A DNA stretch of 64,000 bases from JBBAGC01 sp964491265 (GCA_964491265.1 CAZBFP010000001.1:62001-126000); one strand, 5' to 3'. Positions 17,963-26,400 are shown, counted from the stretch's first letter. Made by a program: numbers and translations. The notes: a model not told the origin generated them from the sequence alone.

Positions 17963-19228
17963 ATGAGCTGTTCAATAGCAATAGGGACTCAATGGGGCGA
18001 TGAAGGTAAGGCAAAAATGATCGATTACCTTACAAGGGATTCTGATATAGTTGTAAGATACCAGGGTGGAGCGAATGCGGGTCACACAGTAGTTGTAAAT
18101 GAAAAAAAGTTTGTTTTCCACCTGATCCCTTCAGGAATTCTTCATGAAGGTAAAAAATGCCTTATAGGAAACGGGGTTGTTCTTGATCCTATTCAGTTTC
18201 TCGAAGAGAAAGAACTCCTTGAAACTAAAGGAGTTGATGTGCAGAACAGGCTCTTTATCTCTGATGCTGTACACTTTATTCTCCCCTACCACAAAATTCT
18301 CGACAGTGTCTCCGAAGACACTTTAGAGTATAAGCTGGGAACAACCAAAAGAGGGATCGGCCCATGCTATGCGGATAAGGCCCTGAGGATCGGCATAAGA
18401 GCAGGGGATATCTTTGATGAAGAGTATCTGCGTAAAAGAGTAACCTATACACTTAAAATAAAAAACGACCATCTTCAGAAAATACACAATGAAAAGCCCT
18501 TTACTGTTGACGAGATAATGGCCATACTTCTCAATTTCAAGGAGAAGGCTGCATCCATGGTAATCAATTCCCAGCAGTATCTTCACAAGGCGATAAAGGA
18601 TGGGCAGAATGTTCTTCTTGAAGGAGCCCAGGGATTCGGCCTGGACATAGACCATGGCACCTATCCCTATGTGACATCTTCCAACCCCACAATAGGGGGT
18701 GCTCTTTTAGGATCAGGCCTTAATGCGGGGCAGGTTAAGGATGTAATCGGAATAACAAAGGCTTACGTCACAAGAGTGGGGGAAGGCCCCTTCCCTACTG
18801 AAGCTGATGAAACTGACAGCGAACGATTACGGGTAAACGGTAATGAGTTCGGCTCAACTACCGGACGCCCCAGAAGATGCGGCTGGTTCGACCTTGCGCT
18901 GTTAAAAAAATCAATTATGATTAATGGAATAACACAGATTGCCCTAACCAAGCTTGACGTGCTCACCGGATTCGAAAAGATACTCATCTCAACCGGATAT
19001 GAGCTCAATGGAGAAAGAGATGATGAAGCCTGTCTCTCCAGATTTAATAAGATAGAGCCGATGTACATTGAAATGGATGGCTGGTCAGAAAATATATCAA
19101 AATGCAGATCCTTTGACGAGCTCCCGGAAAATGCCCGCAACTATGTCAACTTCATTGAAAAGGAGCTGAATGTCCCTATTAAATTTATTTCTTTAGGACC
19201 GGGAAGAGAATATACACTGGTAAGATAA
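17963..19228 (+). CDS. purA: Adenylosuccinate synthetase
   Basis: 421 residues, the family length. The N-terminus GTQWGDEGKAKMID is the GTP-binding/catalytic loop (usually GDEGKGK; Ala here replaces the second Gly), with the catalytic Asp13 type residue and NAGHTV carrying the catalytic His. Later come TTKRGIGPCYADK and TGRPRRCGWFD. It makes adenylosuccinate from IMP, Asp and GTP in AMP synthesis. GAGG lies about eight bases upstream. The gene is followed by the tRNA pair after about 200 bases. Confidence 0.97.
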   Translation: MSCSIAIGTQWGDEGKAKMIDYLTRDSDIVVRYQGGANAGHTVVVNEKKFVFHLIPSGILHEGKKCLIGNGVVLDPIQFLEEKELLETKGVDVQNRLFISDAVHFILPYHKILDSVSEDTLEYKLGTTKRGIGPCYADKALRIGIRAGDIFDEEYLRKRVTYTLKIKNDHLQKIHNEKPFTVDEIMAILLNFKEKAASMVINSQQYLHKAIKDGQNVLLEGAQGFGLDIDHGTYPYVTSSNPTIGGALLGSGLNAGQVKDVIGITKAYVTRVGEGPFPTEADETDSERLRVNGNEFGSTTGRPRRCGWFDLALLKKSIMINGITQIALTKLDVLTGFEKILISTGYELNGERDDEACLSRFNKIEPMYIEMDGWSENISKCRSFDELPENARNYVNFIEKELNVPIKFISLGPGREYTLVR

Positions 19229-19376
19229 AATTATCATCTCCTATCCATCCCCTTTTTTTAAAGCTCTAATAGCTCCGCTGTACAGGGGAGTACAGATACT
19301 ATAAAAGTTTTTTTTAATACCAAAAAAATTTTTATAGGCACCCGGAGACATTTTTTAAAAAAAATGTTTAATTTTG

Positions 19377-19405
19377 TTGACAGTCATAATCCTATTTTGT
19401 ACAAG
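19377..19405 (+). promoter_or_regulatory. Candidate promoter for the tRNA pair
   Basis: TTGACA at 19377-19382, a 17-base spacer and TACAAG at 19400-19405. The expected start site, about 14 bases before tRNA-Lys, is a sensible tRNA leader length. Confidence 0.5.
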
Positions 19406-19425
19406 GTTTTTACTTTTGTGACTAT

Positions 19426-19498
19426 GAGTCGCTAGCTCAGTTGGTAGAGCAACTGACTTTTAATCAGTGGGTCCGGGGTTCGATTCCCCGGCGACTCA
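19426..19498 (+). tRNA. tRNA-Lys (anticodon TTT)
   Basis: 73 bases fold as a full cloverleaf: acceptor GAGTCGC/GCGACTC, the D-arm containing AGCTCAGTTGGTAGAGC, an anticodon arm with ACTGA/TCAGT closing loop CTTTTAA (anticodon TTT at 19459-19461), the GGTTCGATT T-loop and discriminator A. The 3' CCA is not encoded. It lies 17 bases upstream of tRNA-Glu and is probably co-transcribed with it. Confidence 0.97.
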
Positions 19499-19515
19499 CA
19501 TAAGCAGAAGAGTTT

Positions 19516-19588
<73 letters not shown>

Positions 19589-19594
19589 CATAAA

Positions 19595-19626
19595 AGAGAC
19601 CGCTCATCGGAGCGGTCTCTTTTTTT
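19595..19626 (+). terminator. Rho-independent terminator of the tRNA pair
   Basis: A perfect 11-base stem AGAGACCGCTC (19595-19605) and GAGCGGTCTCT (19610-19620) with loop ATCG, followed directly by six T residues. Confidence 0.95.
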
Positions 19627-19848
19627 ATTCACAGCAATTCCAGCTTAGAACAATCTACCCCGCTCATCTATTATTCACAAAATTACACCCGTGTAAAAAA
19701 CCGTCCCTTATAGAAGCAGACATGCCTGATTCTATTTACAGAAACCCCCCTGCGAATAAACATGTTCCAGCATCATACTGGAGGGTGCACAATGTGAAAC
19801 TGATATTTAAAATAATTATACTATAGCTTCCTGCAGCAGCTTACGCAC

Positions 19849-20065
19849 ATGAACTTAAGAATACATAATTCCGATGATATTGAGTCAAGGGGGATTGAGG
19901 TGAGCGAGACCTATAATGCGGTTAACGACATCAATGAAGGGAGAGCAGGGCTCCAGATGGAATCTGAGAAGCTGAGCAATGAACAGCCTGTCTGAACGGA
20001 TGAAAGAGGCTGTGATGGATTTTAATCCTGAAACTGAAGAGACGGAGAAGGGGTTTTTTAATTGA
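19849..20065 (+). pseudogene. Decayed 3' fragment of a methyl-accepting chemotaxis protein (tentative)
   Basis: A frame from ATG 19849 reads helical, charged sequence (RGIEVSETYNAVNDINEG..LQMESEKLSNE) and stops. One frame over, starting inside the overlap, NSLSERMKEAVMDFNP continues the same helical style to a TGA at 20063-20065. Joined through a frameshift, this resembles the end of a chemoreceptor signalling domain. The fragment lacks the conserved hairpin tip, so the family assignment is tentative. The rest of 19627-19848, between the tRNA terminator and this fragment, shows nothing recognisable. Confidence 0.4.
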
Positions 20066-20150
20066 GTTTCAGAGACAAGTCACTCTGAGCGAAGTGTTGT
20101 AAGCCTTGTTCTCAATAGAAACGACAAATATGTACAGAAATTTTAAGCAT

Positions 20151-20324
20151 CTATTTTAAAACGATCCCGTTTTTTAAAATGGCGCTAATGTCATTTGTGA
20201 TAACGAAATCAGAAATTTGGTTATTTCTGACCTTGTTAGTTTTATTTGTTACATAATTGGGGAAATATTTTTTCTCTATATCCTTGACAGATGTAACTTT
20301 TGAGTTTGCTTTTTTTTTATTCAT
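20151..20324 (-). CDS. Small protein downstream of the proteasome-like gene
   Basis: 57 residues from the ATG at 20324, which overlaps the upstream stop by eight bases (ATGAATAA) and has GAGGGTG just ahead; a longer frame from 20348 is less likely. Very basic N-terminus (MNKKKANSKV), with Asn and Lys abundant; no recognised motif. Translational coupling to the Ntn-hydrolase gene suggests a partner, substrate or regulator. AT-rich like its neighbour. Confidence 0.55.
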   Translation of the reverse strand: MNKKKANSKVTSVKDIEKKYFPNYVTNKTNKVRNNQISDFVITNDISAILKNGIVLK

Positions 20325-21612
20325 AACACCCTCTGTAATAATTTGCAAAAAAATGATGATTTAGCTCCGATTCAAAATAATGCTTCCGTTTTATCCAGAC
20401 AAGACCGTCACCTTTAGAAATTACAGCAACATCTATTGGGCCACCAACCGTTTCATCATCTGATGAAACTCTTCTTTTAAATGAGGTCAAATTTACTAAT
20501 GATTCAGCCATTGCAGCTAATTCATCTTTTGGCAAAACAGATACAATGCCAACAATTGAATCAGTATAATTCTGTCTACGATATTTTGTTAAATTATTTA
20601 TAAATTTTTCAATAATTTGATCATTTTTATCTAAAAGTTGCTTTTTAATAATCTTATCGTCTAAAGTAGTATTCTTTTTTAAAAAGTCAACAAACATTTC
20701 ACTATACATATTTAACAATAAACCAACATTTTTTTCAAATAGATTTTGATATGCTGGATCAATGCCTTCCATGAATGTATAAACCATTTCAGATTGTGCA
20801 AAAGGTACTACTGAAGCAGTATTTGAAAAATCGATCGAAATTATTCTATCTTTTTTAAATTTTAAAATATTGTTAGATATACCTTCAATAATATAAGAGT
20901 TAAGTTTTGGGAATACATCAACATTTCCATAACCAGCTATCACTATTCCGGAATGAGACGGAAAAATATTTTTATATAAAAATTGAATTGCTATAGACTC
21001 CAATTTTTTATTATTCTCAGAAGAAATGCTGTATTTCTCAAAAACAATTTTTTTTGTTTCTTCGACTAAGTTTAGATATTTCTTTTTATATGAATTAACA
21101 GCTGCAGATGTAATCGCTTTCCCTTTTATTCTTTCTAAAGATTCACGACCTTGATAATCCTTATAAAAATGATCTATGATTTCATCAAAAATTTCTTTTA
21201 AAACATCTTCATCACCAGTATCTTTCTCTTCAAATTTTTCAAGTATTAGGTACTTCATTGATTCAAATAGTCTATGAATAAATATTCTTACATATCTTTG
21301 TTGCTGAATTTCCGGGAATAGTTCATGATTATTTTCAATAAACTGTAAAAAATCTGCAGCATAGTCTTCCAAGGTTGGTTTTTCAGTTGTTCCCAAATGA
21401 TCACGGTAAATTTTAATTATAGTTTCCCAACTTATATCCATAAAATTTGCATTCCCATAAATCATAATACCAACTGGGTGAAATTTTGATAACATAAACA
21501 ACTCATTTGCTGATTGATATATTTTCCTATTTGAACCAGAACTAATTGTAACAGCACTATCAGCTGCTAAAGCAACTGCTGTTTTATTAAGGAGACCAAC
21601 TTCTGCTGTCAT
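20317..21612 (-). CDS. Proteasome-like Ntn-hydrolase with large helical insertion
   Basis: 431 residues. If Met1 is removed, the new N-terminus is Thr1, followed by V-G at 4-5, a strand-turn-strand and ALAADS placing Asp exactly at mature position 17. A Lys follows in GSNRKIYQSA at mature position 29, equivalent to Lys33 given a shorter loop. The Thr1/Asp17/Lys33 set and order match proteasome beta/HslV active sites. After GIMIYGNANFM a charged helical stretch (about residues 75-215) interrupts the fold, which appears to resume with HSGIVIAGYG and to end with GGPIDVAVISKGDGLVWIK. The gene is twice the length of HslV or Anbu. AGGAG six bases ahead supports the start that exposes Thr. No ATPase unfoldase gene is adjacent. 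AT-rich relative to the window, suggesting transfer. The fold assignment is inference from motif spacing. Confidence 0.65.
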   Translation of the reverse strand: MTAEVGLLNKTAVALAADSAVTISSGSNRKIYQSANELFMLSKFHPVGIMIYGNANFMDISWETIIKIYRDHLGTTEKPTLEDYAADFLQFIENNHELFPEIQQQRYVRIFIHRLFESMKYLILEKFEEKDTGDEDVLKEIFDEIIDHFYKDYQGRESLERIKGKAITSAAVNSYKKKYLNLVEETKKIVFEKYSISSENNKKLESIAIQFLYKNIFPSHSGIVIAGYGNVDVFPKLNSYIIEGISNNILKFKKDRIISIDFSNTASVVPFAQSEMVYTFMEGIDPAYQNLFEKNVGLLLNMYSEMFVDFLKKNTTLDDKIIKKQLLDKNDQIIEKFINNLTKYRRQNYTDSIVGIVSVLPKDELAAMAESLVNLTSFKRRVSSDDETVGGPIDVAVISKGDGLVWIKRKHYFESELNHHFFANYYRGCYE

Positions 21613-21900
21613 TTTAAGCTCCTGAAAATTATTTTTTTATTATCAATTTTTAATCATCTACAAAAAAATGCTAAATGGCAATTAATTACAATCATTTTCA
21701 TTCGCAATCATCCCCATAAACTCCCTGAAAATACCGGAACCCGATGTATCCATATTTATATTTAAACTTAAACACAATAGTCAATGACTTTTTAGAGCTG
21801 AATATTGTTACAGCTACAGTAGTAATGTCTGTCATTTAATTCTTGACAGGTGTATTTTTAAAGATTATTTACAAATTATGATTATATTCAAAATAAAAAT

Positions 21901-22140
21901 ATGGAGACTGGCATGCTGTCAAAATATTCTATAATAATCGAAAAAGAGGATAAATGGTATGTATCCCATTGTGTGGAGCTGGGGATTGCAAGCCAGGGTA
22001 AAACAATAGATGAAGCAAAAGAAAATATCAGGGAAGCTGTAGAGTTATATATTGAAAGTTTTAATCCTAAAGAGGATCTTCTCTTTGGAAATGAAAAAAT
22101 TTTTATGACTATGGATTTTGAGGTTCCGATCAATGCCTAA
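21901..22140 (+). CDS. hicB: HicB-family antitoxin
   Basis: 79 residues. The pattern YSIIIEKEDKWYVSHCVELGIASQGKTIDEAKENIREAVELY is the partial RNase-H-like HicB fold (split: YSIIIEKEDKWYVSHCVELG, then IASQGKTIDEAKENIREAV). It lacks a long C-terminal DNA-binding domain, as in the short HicB subtype. It normally binds and blocks the HicA mRNA interferase. The start of hicA overlaps its stop by eight bases, but that hicA is truncated, so this antitoxin is probably orphaned. Confidence 0.85.
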   Translation: METGMLSKYSIIIEKEDKWYVSHCVELGIASQGKTIDEAKENIREAVELYIESFNPKEDLLFGNEKIFMTMDFEVPINA

Positions 22141-22237
22141 ATTGCCGGTTTTGTCAGGAAAAGATCTTATTGATATTTTAAAAAATAAAAACTTCAACGG
22201 TAATAGCCTCAGCAGCAATCCCCTAATTCGACCATAA
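22133..22237 (+). pseudogene. hicA: Truncated hicA toxin
   Basis: Starts with MPKLPVLSGKDLIDILKNKNF, the standard HicA N-terminus (LSGKEVIKILEKxGF), then diverges at about 22197 into unrelated sequence and stops after 34 codons. The catalytic G-S-H-x-x-x motif is missing. The break coincides with the entry of an intergenic repeat region (22200-22380), so a rearrangement removed the rest. Confidence 0.8.
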
Positions 22238-22281
22238 TTCCAGAATACACCCGAGATAAGCTTACGATATACCACGCTTGT

Positions 22282-22309
22282 TAAGCGTAGCCGAATCAGC
22301 AAAGACTTA
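22282..22309. repeat. Copy of the GCTTGTTNAGCGTA..CGAATCAGC repeat
   Basis: Closely resembles the repeat unit duplicated at 25123-25212 (ACGCTTGTTAAGCGTAGCCG then AATCAGC). It lies in the stretch 22238-22452, where I see no intact gene. A minus-strand frame there (about 22310-22383) has an ordinary-looking start but quickly runs into the repeat, so it may be a gene stub. Confidence 0.5.
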
Positions 22310-22452
22310 TACTTCTGATCCATTTCAATCAAGGTTGCATTTTTACCAGGATTTAATATTTCTACAGCTTCATAAACCAACAAAATGACTCCCGATTTTC
22401 AGACGATCGTCTTAAATTTTTTTCGGTTTAATTCAAACCCTGACAATAGATA

Positions 22453-22492
22453 TGTCAATTCAATTGACAATTAAATTGACATTCTGTAATAT
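22453..22492 (+). promoter_or_regulatory. Promoter with overlapping palindromic operator for the Fic gene
   Basis: A perfect 17-base palindrome TGTCAATTCAATTGACA at 22453-22469 is followed by a third half-site AATTGACA at 22474-22481. A promoter TTGACA (22464-22469), 17-base spacer, TAATAT (22487-22492) lies on top of it. A repressor bound here would block transcription of the Fic gene 30 bases further on. The Fic protein has a C-terminal winged-helix-like domain and may be autoregulatory (inference). Confidence 0.7.
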
Positions 22493-22521
22493 GGCATGAA
22501 GAAAACAGGGGGGTTAGAGAT

Positions 22522-23688
22522 ATGTCACCAACAAACATCAAATACCCGCATATACAATTTAAAAAAGCCTGGAAGCTGAAAGATAAAACTATTTTCCAAT
22601 TAGGTCAATGTGATGCTCTAATTAAAGCTATCTCAAATACTCCTATCAGGCCAGACTACAGAGAGCACCTTCACTCTATTGCCCTGATAAAAGGCGCCCA
22701 GGCTACAACAGCCATTGAAGGGAATACATTAACTTATGAACAGATACAGGAAATGCAAAAAGGCAAAAAATTACCACCAAGTAAAGAATATCTCCAGATT
22801 GAAGTTCAGAATATTATTGATGCTTTCAATGAGATCCTTAATAATCTGGTAGTACAAAATAAAGTTTTAATTATTAAACCTCAATTAATACTAACTTTCC
22901 ACAAACTTGTCGGCAAGGATCTGGGGGATCATTTCGAAGCTATTCCCGGCAAGTTCAGAAATAATAATGTCACAGTTGGCCGCTATTTAGCACCGGAACA
23001 TAAAGATGTTTCCGGAATGATTGATCAACTATGCGATTGGCTGCAAAATGAATTTCATTTCGGAAAAGAGCAAAGTTTCGAAGAGGCAATTATACAGGCG
23101 ATTGTTACTCACGTGTATATTGCCTGGATTCATCCATTTTCTGATGGTAATGGCAGGACTGCCCGCCTATTGGAATATTACTTACTGCTCCACGCTGGAG
23201 TTCCCGATATTGCATCACATGTATTATCCAATCACTATAATTTAACAAGAAGTGAATATTACAGGCAAATTGAAAATGCTACATTAAAAAAAGATTTAAC
23301 AGAGTTTATTGATTATGCAATACTCGGTTTTCGAGATGGATTATTTGAAACATTAAACATTATTCAGGAAAATCAATTAGAAATAACCTGGCGGAATTAT
23401 GTTTATGGAATTTTTGATAACAAAAAAGCAACCGGCAAAGCTTCAATCGCTATTAAGCGTCGAAGGAATTTAATATTAAGAATCCCGGTTGATGACTACC
23501 TGTCAGAAGAAGACATCAGCGCGCTTCATCCAACAATAATTAGAGACTACTCTGAATTATCTGAACGTACTTTATCAAGGGATCTTGAAGAATTGATCAA
23601 TGCTGGTTTACTGGATAAAAAAAAGGAAGGATATAGAGCGAAGGTTGAGATTTTAAGAAAATTTATGGCGTTAAGGCTAAACGATTGA
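22522..23688 (+). CDS. Fic-family adenylyltransferase with C-terminal winged-helix domain
   Basis: 388 residues. The complete active-site motif HPFSDGNGRTAR begins at H204, and an N-terminal inhibitory-helix motif TTAIEGN (62-68) carries the autoinhibitory Glu, so it is a class II (self-inhibited) Fic protein. Residues about 290-385 form a winged-helix-like tail (DYSELSERTLSRDLEELI). Fic enzymes transfer AMP (or other NMP) to protein hydroxyls; targets are unknown. It lies in the accessory region after the tRNAs, behind a palindromic operator. Transfer is plausible from its context and AT-richness. Confidence 0.93.
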   Translation: MSPTNIKYPHIQFKKAWKLKDKTIFQLGQCDALIKAISNTPIRPDYREHLHSIALIKGAQATTAIEGNTLTYEQIQEMQKGKKLPPSKEYLQIEVQNIIDAFNEILNNLVVQNKVLIIKPQLILTFHKLVGKDLGDHFEAIPGKFRNNNVTVGRYLAPEHKDVSGMIDQLCDWLQNEFHFGKEQSFEEAIIQAIVTHVYIAWIHPFSDGNGRTARLLEYYLLLHAGVPDIASHVLSNHYNLTRSEYYRQIENATLKKDLTEFIDYAILGFRDGLFETLNIIQENQLEITWRNYVYGIFDNKKATGKASIAIKRRRNLILRIPVDDYLSEEDISALHPTIIRDYSELSERTLSRDLEELINAGLLDKKKEGYRAKVEILRKFMALRLND

Positions 23689-23741
23689 CCTGCTGCTCTT
23701 TCCGGGATCAGGCAGAGCAGCAGCAATCCCCGCTCCATCTG

Positions 23742-25034
23742 TCAGCCTAAAACAATCTCCAGGGACTCATCAATAGACTTCACAGTTTTATCAATATCTT
23801 CAGCAGAATGAGCTGAAGAGAGAAATCCCACCTCATAGCCCGACGGCGAAAGATATATCCCCCGGTTGAGCATCTCCCGATGAAATGCTGCAAAGAGCTT
23901 CATGTCGCACCCCCTTACCTGATCAACTGACGTGATATTATCCAGGCCTGTAAAGTAGATACAGAATATAGACTCTATCCCCTTAACAAGCACCTTCCCC
24001 TTATGCTTATCAGTAACCGGCCTCAACCTCTCCTGCATCAATGCTCCCTTCTGTGCAAGCGCCTCATGGACCTTATCCCTTTTCAGCTTACTCAGTGCTG
24101 CAATACCTGCAGCCATGGCCAGGGGGTTCCCTGAAAGCGTACCAGCCTGATATACAGGCCCCTCAGGGGCTATCATGGCCATAATGTCAGCCCTACCCCC
24201 GTAAGCGCCCACTGGAAGCCCTCCCCCTATGATTTTACCCAGCGTGGTTAAATCGGGCTTAATTCCATAATACTCCTGAGCTCCACCCATACCGAGTCTG
24301 AAACCGCTTATTACCTCATCAAAAATAAGGACAACCCCATACCTGCTGCAGAGCTCCCTCACCTCTTTAAGATACCCCTCATTGGGGAGTATAAGCCCGT
24401 AATTACATGGAACCGGCTCAAGGATAAGGGCTGCAATATTGTCCCCCTCCCTTTTCATCAGCTCCTCAAGCGCAGCTGTATCATTATATGAAACAACCAG
24501 GGTATCCCTGGCATTACCCTCAGTAACCCCTGCTGAATCGGGGGTGCCGAATGTGGCAAGGCCCGAGCCTGCAGCAACAAGGAGGAAGTCCGCGTGCCCA
24601 TGATAACATCCGTCCAGCTTGACTATTTTATCCCTCCCTGTAAAGCCCCTGGCGAGCCTGATGGCACTCATGGTCGCCTCTGTGCCTGAACTGACAAACC
24701 TTACCTTCTCAATTGACGGGACAGATTGAACCACAATCTCCGCAAGCTCAGGCTCGAACCTGTGAGGTGTGCCGAAACTTGTCCCCTTAAGCGCTGTTTC
24801 ACGCACAGCCTCTACAACATCACTATCCGCGTGCCCCAAGATTAATGGCCCCCAGGACATGCAGTAATCAATAAATGTATTATCATCCTCATCAGTAATG
24901 CGGCTCCCACTCCCCTCTTTCATAAAAAGGGGGGTACCCCCCACAGACTTAAATGCCCTTACAGGCGAGTCCACACCCCCGGGGAGAAGCCCCAGAGCCT
25001 TTTTATATAAACCTTCAGATTTTTCAAATTTCAT
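23742..25034 (-). CDS. hemL: Glutamate-1-semialdehyde 2,1-aminomutase
   Basis: 430 residues. A PLP class III aminotransferase with the signature DEVISGFRLGMGGAQEYYGI and the PLP Lys in TTLGKIIGGGLP (K267). The N-terminal GGVDSPVRAF and SFGTPHRFE are GSAM-specific. It converts glutamate-1-semialdehyde to 5-aminolevulinate, so this organism uses the C5 route from Glu-tRNA. It lies downstream of hemB on the same strand, separated by 190 bases filled with repeats. Confidence 0.98.
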   Translation of the reverse strand: MKFEKSEGLYKKALGLLPGGVDSPVRAFKSVGGTPLFMKEGSGSRITDEDDNTFIDYCMSWGPLILGHADSDVVEAVRETALKGTSFGTPHRFEPELAEIVVQSVPSIEKVRFVSSGTEATMSAIRLARGFTGRDKIVKLDGCYHGHADFLLVAAGSGLATFGTPDSAGVTEGNARDTLVVSYNDTAALEELMKREGDNIAALILEPVPCNYGLILPNEGYLKEVRELCSRYGVVLIFDEVISGFRLGMGGAQEYYGIKPDLTTLGKIIGGGLPVGAYGGRADIMAMIAPEGPVYQAGTLSGNPLAMAAGIAALSKLKRDKVHEALAQKGALMQERLRPVTDKHKGKVLVKGIESIFCIYFTGLDNITSVDQVRGCDMKLFAAFHREMLNRGIYLSPSGYEVGFLSSAHSAEDIDKTVKSIDESLEIVLG

Positions 25035-25097
25035 AACACCAGCCTCTCTAATATTTTTAACTCTTTTACAAATGAAAAGTTCAATATCTCAGCCTTT

Positions 25098-25212
25098 AAA
25101 CCCCCCTCCGGGGGGTTTGGGGCACACGCTTGTTGAGCGTACTCGTGATGAGCGTAGTCGAATCAGCCACACGCTTGTTGAGCGTACTCGTGATGAGCGT
25201 AGTCGAATCAGC
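25098..25212. repeat. GC-rich palindrome plus a perfect 45-bp tandem duplication
   Basis: A palindromic CCCCCTCCGGGGGG-type core at about 25100-25115 is followed by two identical abutting 45-base units, 25123-25167 and 25168-25212. Each unit contains the inverted half-sequences GCTTGTTGAGCGTAC and GATGAGCGTAGTCGAATC. It fills the hemB-hemL gap. Related single copies lie at 22.3 kb. Confidence 0.85.
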
Positions 25213-25223
25213 CGAAACAAATC

Positions 25224-26192
25224 CTAAAACCACCCCTTTGTAACTATATCCCTTGCATGATATGTAATAACCATATCAGCACCTGCCCTGAAAAAAGAGG
25301 TCATTATCTCAGTAACAATTTTAGCCTCATCAATATAACCCTTTTCTGACGCCGCCTTAACCATGGAATACTCGCCGCTCACATTATATGCGCAGACTGG
25401 AGCTGTTGTCAGTCCCCTGACCCTCTGTATAATATCCATGTAGGAAAGGGCAGGTTTAACCATAACAATGTCAGCCCCCTCCTCAAGGTCAAGGAGAACC
25501 TCCATTTCAGCCTCAGAGCCGTTTCTCGGGTCCATCTGATAGGTTTTCCTGTCCCCGAACTGAGGAGCGCTCCCTGCTGCATCCCTGAAGGGGCCGTAAA
25601 ATGCGGAACAGTACTTTGCAGAATAAGCCATAATCGGCGTATCTGTAAACCCCTTATCATCAAGGGCATCCCTTATGGCCCCCACTCGCCCATCCATCAT
25701 GTCAGATGGTGCTACAATATCCGCTCCGGCATGAGCATGACTCACTGCTGTACGCGCCAGGAGATCCAGTGTAGGATCATTTAAAATCTTCCCGTTTTCA
25801 ACAAGGCCGCAGTGACCATGATCAGTGAACTCGCAAAGACACACATCGGTTATAACAAGAATAGAATCACCAAACTCCCTTTTAACAGCTCTCACCGCCT
25901 GCTGAACAATGCCGTTTTCAGAGTAAGCCTCAGAGCCTGCACTATCCTTAAATTCAGGTATGCCGAAAAGCATAATGCTCCGTATCCCTACAGCCAGGTC
26001 CCTTTTTAAATCTGCAATAAGGTTATCCCTGGAGACCCTGTCAATACCGGGCATAGAGGGGACAGCCTCGCGCCTCCCCTCACCCTCAAGAACAAAGTAG
26101 GGCATAATAAGCCTGTTCCTGTCAGGATTAACCTGCGCTGCCAGATCCCTGATAATGCTGTTCCCCCTGAGTCTTCTCGGCCTCTGTATCAT
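25224..26192 (-). CDS. hemB: Delta-aminolevulinic acid dehydratase (porphobilinogen synthase)
   Basis: 322 residues. The catalytic lysines lie in AYSAKYCSAFYGPFRDA and MVKPALSYMDII. The metal-site segment DVCLCEFTDHGHCG keeps three cysteines (C118, C120, C128), indicating a zinc-dependent rather than magnesium-only enzyme. It condenses two 5-aminolevulinate molecules to porphobilinogen, the step after HemL. Probably the first gene of a hemB-hemL unit. Confidence 0.98.
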   Translation of the reverse strand: MIQRPRRLRGNSIIRDLAAQVNPDRNRLIMPYFVLEGEGRREAVPSMPGIDRVSRDNLIADLKRDLAVGIRSIMLFGIPEFKDSAGSEAYSENGIVQQAVRAVKREFGDSILVITDVCLCEFTDHGHCGLVENGKILNDPTLDLLARTAVSHAHAGADIVAPSDMMDGRVGAIRDALDDKGFTDTPIMAYSAKYCSAFYGPFRDAAGSAPQFGDRKTYQMDPRNGSEAEMEVLLDLEEGADIVMVKPALSYMDIIQRVRGLTTAPVCAYNVSGEYSMVKAASEKGYIDEAKIVTEIMTSFFRAGADMVITYHARDIVTKGWF

Positions 26193-26400
26193 TTCAAAAC
26201 CTCTGGAAAAAATTACCCGGCTCAGATTAAACCTGCACCGGACTGATTACTTAAAATCACAGAAGAGGATAATAATCAATAAAAAAAGTCCTTCATTATT
26301 AATTTCCCTGCCAACCGGCAATTCAATACTGCTGTCTGCTGATTCGAAAAAAATTGATTATTTTTAATTAAAACTTTAAATTCCCTAAAAGAGAAGTTAA

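Noticed and set aside
22045..22383. 112-codon minus-strand frame opposite hicB/hicA
   Set aside because: Only its first about 27 residues look protein-like; the rest is antisense to hicB and repeat sequence. At most a gene stub.
25123..25212. Possible CRISPR or iteron array
   Set aside because: Only two copies, directly abutting, with no spacers and no replication or cas genes nearby.
24898..25227. Plus-strand frame with repeated RTRDERSRIS-like peptide
   Set aside because: It is antisense to the hemL start and its peptide repeat simply reflects the 45-bp DNA duplication.
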